This document shows, in pieces, positions 6,066-9,804 of a stretch of DNA of 9,804 bases (within the stretch, counting starts at the first letter, position 1; every line of letters starts with the position of its first letter). Made by a program: the position numbers and the translations under genes. The notes below the pieces were generated by a model. The model saw only the letters and a program-made list of their open reading frames with translations, was not told the DNA's origin and ran no database searches. The stretch is from assembly GCA_964395545.1 (NCBI GenBank), contig CAYNAW010000047.1:1-9804 (forward strand), read 5' to 3'. This DNA is from CAYGVX01 sp964395545. GTDB taxonomy: Archaea > Thermoproteota > Bathyarchaeia > Bathyarchaeales > SOJC01.

Positions 6066-7109
6066 ATGAGACTTTCGGCCTCCAAGGCTCTGAACCTCTT
6101 CAGATGCTCTTTGGCCTTGAACAAGCCCCATCATGTGCAGTGGATGCTCACTAACCAGTGCAACTACCGATGCAGGAGCTGCAACGTGTGGCGAGGCCCG
6201 AAGTCCACGAAGGAGTTGAACACTGAAGAGGTGAAAGCTGGCTTAGACGTCCTCGATAAGTTGGGCGTCTTGGAAATCGTCCTGTCAGGAGGCAACCCGC
6301 TCCTGCGTGAAGATATCGACGAGATCCTCAATTATGCCTCCCAACGCTTCATAACAACGATTTATGACAACGGAAGCCAAGCCGTGAGAAAAGTTGACGC
6401 CTTGCGGAAAGCCGATTTTGTCGCCATCTCCTTGGACACGCTTGACGAGAAGAAGTACGACTACCTGAAAGGGGTCCACGGGGCGTTCAAGAATGCGATA
6501 AATGCCGTACAGACGCTCGACGAAGAAGGGGTAACCGTAGGCGTGTCTCCCACTATCTCCCAACTCAACGTGGGTAGTATCCTCGAGTTCACACGCCACT
6601 TCACCGAGAAGGGAATCCCTGTGCTCTACTGCTTGTATCAACATGACAGCGTGGAGCAACCTCTTTTCCAGATAGGCCGGGAAGACGAGGAGTTGGAAGT
6701 CCTTGACAAGGAGGCTTTGGTGAAAACCTGCGGCGCACTTATCGAGGAGAAAGGCAAAAGAAGAGGCATATTGATTACAGAGAAAACGCTTGAGGCCTTG
6801 AGCGAATTATACTCGACTGGGAAGAGAAGCTGGGAATGCAAAGCTCTCCAATCCTTTTTCGTGATAGATCCCCTCGGGAGAGTAGCTGGATGCCATCTTC
6901 AAGAACCAGTTGCCTCAGTCTTTGACCTTCTAGAAATGTGGCATAGCGAAGAGTTCGACAAGCATAGAGAGACGTACCGAAAATGTCACAGGTGCTCCTA
7001 TATGTGTTACATGTTCTATTCTCTGCACGCAAACGTGTTCGGCAACTTGGAGATAATCAGAGATCAGTGGAAGAACGTTGGGAAGATATTCAAGGCCCGA
7101 AGACCCTAG
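6066..7109 (+). CDS. Radical SAM protein with C-terminal cysteine cluster
   Basis: A 347-residue radical SAM enzyme. The N-terminal TNQCNYRCRSCN holds the CxxxCxxC triad (C32, C36, C39) that binds the 4Fe-4S cluster used to cleave S-adenosylmethionine. EIVLSGGNPLLREDI (70-84) is the SAM-binding strand, with GGN where GGE is usual. AISLDTLDEKKYDYLKGVHG is the conserved segment after the fourth strand. The C-terminus holds C258, C276 and C307-x2-C310-x3-C314, a spacing like a reduced SPASM/twitch domain that could bind an auxiliary cluster. No cobalamin-binding domain is seen. The reaction is unknown: no precursor peptide or cofactor gene adjoins it, and HpnH-like or SPASM-type relatives modify lipids, peptides or cofactors. 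The start ATG 6066 is supported by GGAAG at 6054-6058; an ATG at 6059 is out of frame. Divergent from two glycosyltransferases. Confidence 0.85.
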   Translation: MRLSASKALNLFRCSLALNKPHHVQWMLTNQCNYRCRSCNVWRGPKSTKELNTEEVKAGLDVLDKLGVLEIVLSGGNPLLREDIDEILNYASQRFITTIYDNGSQAVRKVDALRKADFVAISLDTLDEKKYDYLKGVHGAFKNAINAVQTLDEEGVTVGVSPTISQLNVGSILEFTRHFTEKGIPVLYCLYQHDSVEQPLFQIGREDEELEVLDKEALVKTCGALIEEKGKRRGILITEKTLEALSELYSTGKRSWECKALQSFFVIDPLGRVAGCHLQEPVASVFDLLEMWHSEEFDKHRETYRKCHRCSYMCYMFYSLHANVFGNLEIIRDQWKNVGKIFKARRP

Positions 7110-7384
7110 CTTTCCATGTTTGAAAGCACAAATATCGGATTAGGGACGGACCGTTTCATTCTGCCCACCTTTTCCAGAAAGCCTCCTTTCTCGATGTCCT
7201 CCAAGCCTTGGAAAACGTCAGACACCGCATTCGACTTGCCCACCGTCTCCTCTGGCTGGATGCCCGACAGTCTCCTCGAGTCTCTGTGTTTCGAGCGTTT
7301 TGATTCAAAAACAGACGCGAAGAAGAAGATCAAGAAGGCTATAAACGCTAGGGATAACGTCTCTGAACCCGGCGTAGGAATCAA
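7106..7384 (-). CDS. Hypothetical small protein, probable single-pass membrane
   Basis: A 92-codon frame starting with TTG at 7384 and ending in TAG at 7106-7108. One hydrophobic stretch (SLAFIAFLIFFFASVF, about residues 11-26) is followed by a basic patch (ESKRSKHRDSRR) and then a soluble tail of about 50 residues with an acidic segment (FQGLEDIEKGGFLEKVGRMK), suggesting an N-terminal anchor with a cytoplasmic tail. A strong TATA box at 7416-7423 on this strand puts transcription start near 7392, about 8 nt before the TTG. Codon usage on this strand looks more gene-like than the overlapping plus-strand frame (7116-7541), which runs through the TATA box. It converges on the radical SAM gene, the two stops sharing one CTAG. 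No family recognised; the weak TTG start without Shine-Dalgarno keeps confidence moderate. Confidence 0.45.
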   Translation of the reverse strand: MIPTPGSETLSLAFIAFLIFFFASVFESKRSKHRDSRRLSGIQPEETVGKSNAVSDVFQGLEDIEKGGFLEKVGRMKRSVPNPIFVLSNMES

Positions 7385-7415
7385 ACTTCACTCGGAAAGC
7401 TATCTCGCTCGGTTT

Positions 7416-7423
7416 TTATATAA
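7416..7423 (-). promoter_or_regulatory. Strong TATA box upstream of the small membrane-protein ORF
   Basis: The minus strand reads TTATATAA followed by AAA, one of the best TATA boxes in the window. It is about 35 bp upstream of the TTG at 7384. The core is nearly symmetric (plus strand TTTATATAA), so it could also fire rightward, where no convincing gene follows. Confidence 0.5.
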
Positions 7424-7447
7424 CAGTTTTCATCCTCACCGTGTCAA

Positions 7448-7545
7448 GTTTTCAACCACTTGTTGTTTCAACCGCTCCCCTCAGAGACGCCCCCGCCGAA
7501 AAACACGCGTGCAAAGCCCACGCCTTGTTCAACGTATTTGAAAAC
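7448..7545. repeat. Intergenic 8-bp inverted repeat with nested hairpin
   Basis: GTTTTCAA at 7448-7455 is the exact reverse complement of TTGAAAAC at 7538-7545. Near the middle, GCGTG (7507-7511) pairs with CACGC (7519-7523) around a 7-nt loop. Together they occupy most of the 194-bp spacer between the small membrane ORF and the adenosine-specific kinase. This could be a structured RNA or a coincidence; I recognise no known RNA family in it. Confidence 0.2.
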
Positions 7546-7578
7546 CTCTGGAGTTCCAGTTTCCACATGAAAACAGAG

Positions 7579-8061
7579 TCAGAGCTTGTAGCCTATTTTC
7601 CTGAGAAACTCTTTTCGCGCTTCTGCATCGTCTTCCGTCTCTATCCCCAGGCTCTTCAACCCGTCCACGACACCCATTATCCCTCGGCCCTGCTCTGTCT
7701 CGCAGACCACGACCTCTAAAGGGTTGGCCGTGGCCGCGTGGATGGTGCAGACCTCCGAAACCCGTTTAATCTTGTCAAGGACGTTTATGGGATAGGCGTT
7801 TTTGATGAATATTATGAAAGAGTGTCCACAGCCAAGCTCATACGCCTTGTTGGCAGCCAATCGCTTAAGCGCCTCATCGTTTCCCTCGCTTCTTACCAAG
7901 CAGGGACCAGAGCTTTCGCAGAACCCCACGCCGAATCTTATGTGGGGAACGGCTTCCACGAGTGCCTCGTAGAGGTCTTCAACTGTCTTGATGAAGTGGG
8001 CTGTGCCCACGATCACGTTGCAGCCTTCAGAAGGCTCAATCTTAACCGTCTTAAAGTCCAA
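7579..8061 (-). CDS. Adenosine-specific kinase
   Basis: A clear match to the small adenosine-specific kinase family (DUF355/PF04008 type), which phosphorylates adenosine to AMP and is structurally unrelated to ribokinase-type kinases. Conserved stretches visible: GTAHFIKTVEDLYEALVE, GVGFCESSGPCLVRSEGND, AYELGCGHSFIIFIKNAYPI, VCTIHAATANPLEVVVCETE and GRGIMGVVDGLKSLGIE, ending in RKIGYKL. I place the start at the TTG at 8061, giving 160 residues, close to the family norm: GGTGA at 8069-8073 lies 7 nt upstream and the sequence then opens LDFKTVKIEP as in relatives. A TTG at 8082 would add seven residues (167). It starts 31 bp after the cysteine desulfurase stop on the same strand with no promoter between, so the two are likely one operon; the functional link is not obvious. 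Confidence 0.88.
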   Translation of the reverse strand: MDFKTVKIEPSEGCNVIVGTAHFIKTVEDLYEALVEAVPHIRFGVGFCESSGPCLVRSEGNDEALKRLAANKAYELGCGHSFIIFIKNAYPINVLDKIKRVSEVCTIHAATANPLEVVVCETEQGRGIMGVVDGLKSLGIETEDDAEARKEFLRKIGYKL

Positions 8062-8092
8062 CGCTTTTTCACCATTCGTCAACCAAGATCAG

Positions 8093-9247
8093 TCATCTGC
8101 GTGTTTGTGCTCCTCTCAGTGGAGACATCGCTCTCAGCCGCCTTACAACCTTCGGTAACGCTTGAAGGATATAGTCAACATCCTCTTCAGTGTTGTACTT
8201 TCCTAACGATAGTCGTAGACTACCGCGTGCTTCTTCAGGCTTCAATCCCAGAGCTAAGAGCACGTGGCTGGGCTCTCCCACGGTCGAGGAGCAGGCTGAG
8301 CCCGAGGACGCAGCTATTCCTTCCAAATCGAGGCCGAGAACAACCGCTTCTCCTTCGATAAAGGAGAACCGGAAGTTGGCGTTGTTGGGAAGTCTCTCCA
8401 CTGGGTGGCCGTTGAGGTAGGTGTCCTCGATTTCCAAGACGCCTTTTATCAGCTTGTCCCGGAGTTTGGTGAGGCGTTCGCCTTCTGGCGTCATCTCTTC
8501 CTTCCTGAGCTCTACAGCCTTGGCAAACCCAACGATGCCAGGCACGTTCTCTGTTCCCGACCTTATGCCGAACTCGTGTCCTCCGCCGTGTATAAGAGGT
8601 TCAATCTGACGACCTTCTTTAATGTAGAGAGCGCCTACTCCCTTCGGTCCATAGAGTTTGTGGGCATTGACGGTCATCAAGTCGATGCCCATGGCCTCCA
8701 CGTTTAAGGGGATTTTGCCGAAGCTCTGCACCGCGTCCGTGTGGAAGAGGGCCCCGTGTCGGTGACATTCTGCTGCTATCTCCGTTATGCGTTGAATGGT
8801 GCCGACTTCGTTGTTTCCATGAACGACGGACACGAGGGTAGCACCCTCTTTTAGCACGCTCTCGAGGGCCGCGGGTTTTACGAATCCGTAGTTGTCAACC
8901 GGAAGATACTGAATTTTGTAGCCCTGTTGCTCAAGCCACTTCGCCGAATTCAGCACGCAGTCATGTTCAAACGTGGAGACAGCGATGCAGCATTTGGCCC
9001 TGCCCTCCTTGAAGGCGTGCCCTTTGAGCGCCAAGTTGTTGGCCTCTGTGGCACTTCCGGTGAAAATCAGCTCACTCGGCCTCGCGTCCATGAATTTGGC
9101 TATAGTGCCTCTGGCCGCTTCCAAGGCTTGCTTGGCCTCGACGCCGAACGAGTTCAATGAGGAAGCGTTACCGTAGACCTCGGAATAATAGGGCTGCATA
9201 GCTGCAACCACGCGGGGATCTACAGGCGTTGTGGCGGCATAGTCCAC
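8093..9247 (-). CDS. Cysteine desulfurase, NifS/IscS type
   Basis: A PLP enzyme that takes sulfur from cysteine as an enzyme-bound persulfide for Fe-S cluster, tRNA or cofactor sulfuration. From GTG 9247 it has 384 residues. Seen: DYAATTPVDPRVVAAM at the N-terminus, GSATEANNLAL (PLP phosphate loop), STFEHDCV with His95, VHGNNEVGTIQ, HTDAVQSFGKI (D171, Q174 contacting PLP), VNAHKLYGPKG with the Schiff-base Lys197, GGGHEFGIRSGTENVPG, and SSGSACSS with the catalytic Cys319, a group I (NifS/IscS-like) loop. The start is uncertain: upstream codons read F-R-V-Y before the GTG, as in relatives, and AAGGAG at 9270-9275 lies 7 nt before an in-frame ATC (9260-9262), not before any ATG/GTG/TTG. A stop closes the frame at 9275-9277. 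No IscU scaffold is adjacent; the adenosine-specific kinase follows. Confidence 0.93.
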   Translation of the reverse strand: MDYAATTPVDPRVVAAMQPYYSEVYGNASSLNSFGVEAKQALEAARGTIAKFMDARPSELIFTGSATEANNLALKGHAFKEGRAKCCIAVSTFEHDCVLNSAKWLEQQGYKIQYLPVDNYGFVKPAALESVLKEGATLVSVVHGNNEVGTIQRITEIAAECHRHGALFHTDAVQSFGKIPLNVEAMGIDLMTVNAHKLYGPKGVGALYIKEGRQIEPLIHGGGHEFGIRSGTENVPGIVGFAKAVELRKEEMTPEGERLTKLRDKLIKGVLEIEDTYLNGHPVERLPNNANFRFSFIEGEAVVLGLDLEGIAASSGSACSSTVGEPSHVLLALGLKPEEARGSLRLSLGKYNTEEDVDYILQALPKVVRRLRAMSPLRGAQTRR

Positions 9248-9299
9248 GTAGACTCGGAAGATGAATCCACTCCTTCAGTAAAAATGGAAGACGCGACCA

Positions 9300-9306
9300 T
9301 ATTTAA
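9300..9306 (-). promoter_or_regulatory. TATA-like box for the cysteine desulfurase operon
   Basis: The minus strand reads TTAAATA. It predicts transcription start near 9277, immediately before AAGGAG at 9270-9275. The operon would thus have its own promoter although GlmL lies upstream on the same strand. Confidence 0.45.
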
Positions 9307-9315
9307 CTTGTTATT

Positions 9316-9349
9316 GGACACGGAACTGAGCAAGGTCAAATCTGTGTCC
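9316..9349. repeat. Inverted repeat upstream of the cysteine desulfurase promoter
   Basis: GGACAC (9316-9321) and GTGTCC (9344-9349) are exact reverse complements; allowing one mismatch (or G-U pair) the arms extend to 8 bp, with an 18-bp interior. It sits 10 bp upstream of the TATA-like box on the minus strand, a place where a regulator might bind, and lies in the 180-bp spacer after GlmL. No T-run follows, so a terminator is not supported. Confidence 0.25.
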
Positions 9350-9442
9350 GAATTCCCGCGGCGAGCAGTCTGAGTGCCTGCGGCATGTGAATAGCCTTTC
9401 TGACCGCTCGAGAACCGCCCGACTGCACTGCTTGGTGGACGT

Positions 9443-9804
9443 TCACGCCGGTTGCAGAGACCGCTTCATTATTTTCAACGCCGGGGCAGGTGCAATGGTT
9501 GATAGCAACCCCATTGCCCACAAAACGTAGTCTTTGTCTATTAGCAGCTGAGGGTTTTTTGGCTTCAGTAGGAATGGTTTGTGCGTGTCGAACAATGCCT
9601 CTGTCAGTATTCTGCGAGGGTTCCTGCTATGAACGATAGGACCGCCGCTGCCGATCACAGAGGTCAGATGGGTTAAATCCTTTCCCATTTGGAGAAAGAA
9701 GGTTCCAGAAGGTGAGGTGATCTCCTCGATAGAGCCTACATGTCTTTCGACGGCGGTTTCCACAGCTACTCGCGCCAACGCCGTGTCGATTGCGTATTGC
9801 CTTT
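9443..9804 (-). CDS. GlmL/MutL family protein, C-terminal part (cut by window edge)
   Basis: The frame is open to the window end; about 120 C-terminal residues are visible, the first ones reading RQYAIDTALARVAVETAVERHVG. The pattern GKDLTHLTSVIGSGGPIVHS, then LLKPKNPQLLIDKDYVLWAM and GLLSTIAPAPALKIMKRSL, is that of the C-terminus of GlmL/MutL proteins, ASKHA-fold ATPase-like partners encoded beside cobalamin-dependent mutases such as glutamate mutase (GlmS/GlmE) or ornithine aminomutase, thought to repair or reactivate the holoenzyme. Full-length members are roughly 450-600 residues, so most of the gene is outside. The frame's leftmost TTG at 9778 is an internal leucine, not a start. It ends 180-195 bp before the cysteine desulfurase, which has its own promoter, so the two are probably not one operon. 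The mutase genes, if present, should lie to the right. Confidence 0.82.
   Translation of the reverse strand, partial: RQYAIDTALARVAVETAVERHVGSIEEITSPSGTFFLQMGKDLTHLTSVIGSGGPIVHSRNPRRILTEALFDTHKPFLLKPKNPQLLIDKDYVLWAMGLLSTIAPAPALKIMKRSLQPA

Noticed and set aside
7116..7541. 141-residue plus-strand ORF after the radical SAM gene
   Set aside because: It runs straight through the strong TATA box at 7413-7423, has an arginine/proline-rich random-looking tail, and opposes a more gene-like minus frame. It cannot be fully excluded.
7452..7568. 38-codon minus-strand ORF just after the kinase gene
   Set aside because: No Shine-Dalgarno or promoter of its own and no conserved pattern; likely chance.
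7441..7719. 92-residue plus-strand ORF with GTG start 22 bp after a TATA box
   Set aside because: The promoter geometry is tempting, but its second half is antisense to the conserved kinase and the first half has no recognisable features.
7738..8361. 207-residue plus-strand ORF
   Set aside because: It covers the kinase and the end of the cysteine desulfurase in antisense; both minus genes have unmistakable family motifs.
9336..9521. 61-residue minus-strand ORF overlapping the GlmL end, considered as a frameshifted GlmL tail
   Set aside because: GlmL already ends at the normal place for the family (after the GLLS...LKIMKRSL segment), and the alternate frame shows no family pattern.

Overview
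The window looks archaeal. TATA-like boxes lie 20-50 bp upstream of most start codons, two genes appear leaderless (start codon at the expected transcription start), and Shine-Dalgarno motifs of the GGTGA/GGAG type appear with 7-nt spacing. Several families (adenosine-specific kinase, HypE-like AIR-synthase paralogue, archaeal-type MFS carrier, ECF S component) are typical of archaea. A Thermoproteota/Bathyarchaeia-like genome is my best guess; nothing here fixes the lineage.

Layout. Positions 1-1459 (+): a 19-bp perfect palindrome, a TATA box, an unlisted 37-codon gene (105-218), and a bactofilin-like beta-helix protein with twelve 17-residue repeats. 1534-3338 (+): an MFS transporter, then an ECF-type S component with its own promoter. 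3365-4417 (+): a HypE/PurM-like protein. 4347-5930 (-): two family-2 glycosyltransferases, the downstream one overlapping the HypE-like gene tail to tail by 71 bp. 6066-7109 (+): a radical SAM enzyme transcribed divergently from the upstream glycosyltransferase. 7106-7384 (-): a small, probable single-pass membrane protein whose stop codon shares a CTAG with the radical SAM stop. 7579-9247 (-): a likely operon of a NifS/IscS-type cysteine desulfurase followed by an adenosine-specific kinase. 9443-9804 (-): the C-terminal part of a GlmL/MutL-type protein running off the window edge.

Functionally this is a mixed chromosomal neighbourhood rather than one pathway: cytoskeletal or surface polymer (bactofilin), membrane transport (MFS, ECF), surface glycan assembly (two glycosyltransferases), a radical SAM enzyme of unknown substrate, sulfur mobilisation (NifS) and cobalamin-dependent mutase maintenance (GlmL). 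There are no rRNA or tRNA genes, CRISPR arrays or insertion sequences that I can see, and no gene-free stretch longer than 300 bases. The least expected items are the 37-codon gene with a well-placed Shine-Dalgarno ahead of the bactofilin gene, the palindrome upstream of it, the radical SAM GGN motif, and the cysteine desulfurase whose best-placed Shine-Dalgarno points at an ATC codon.
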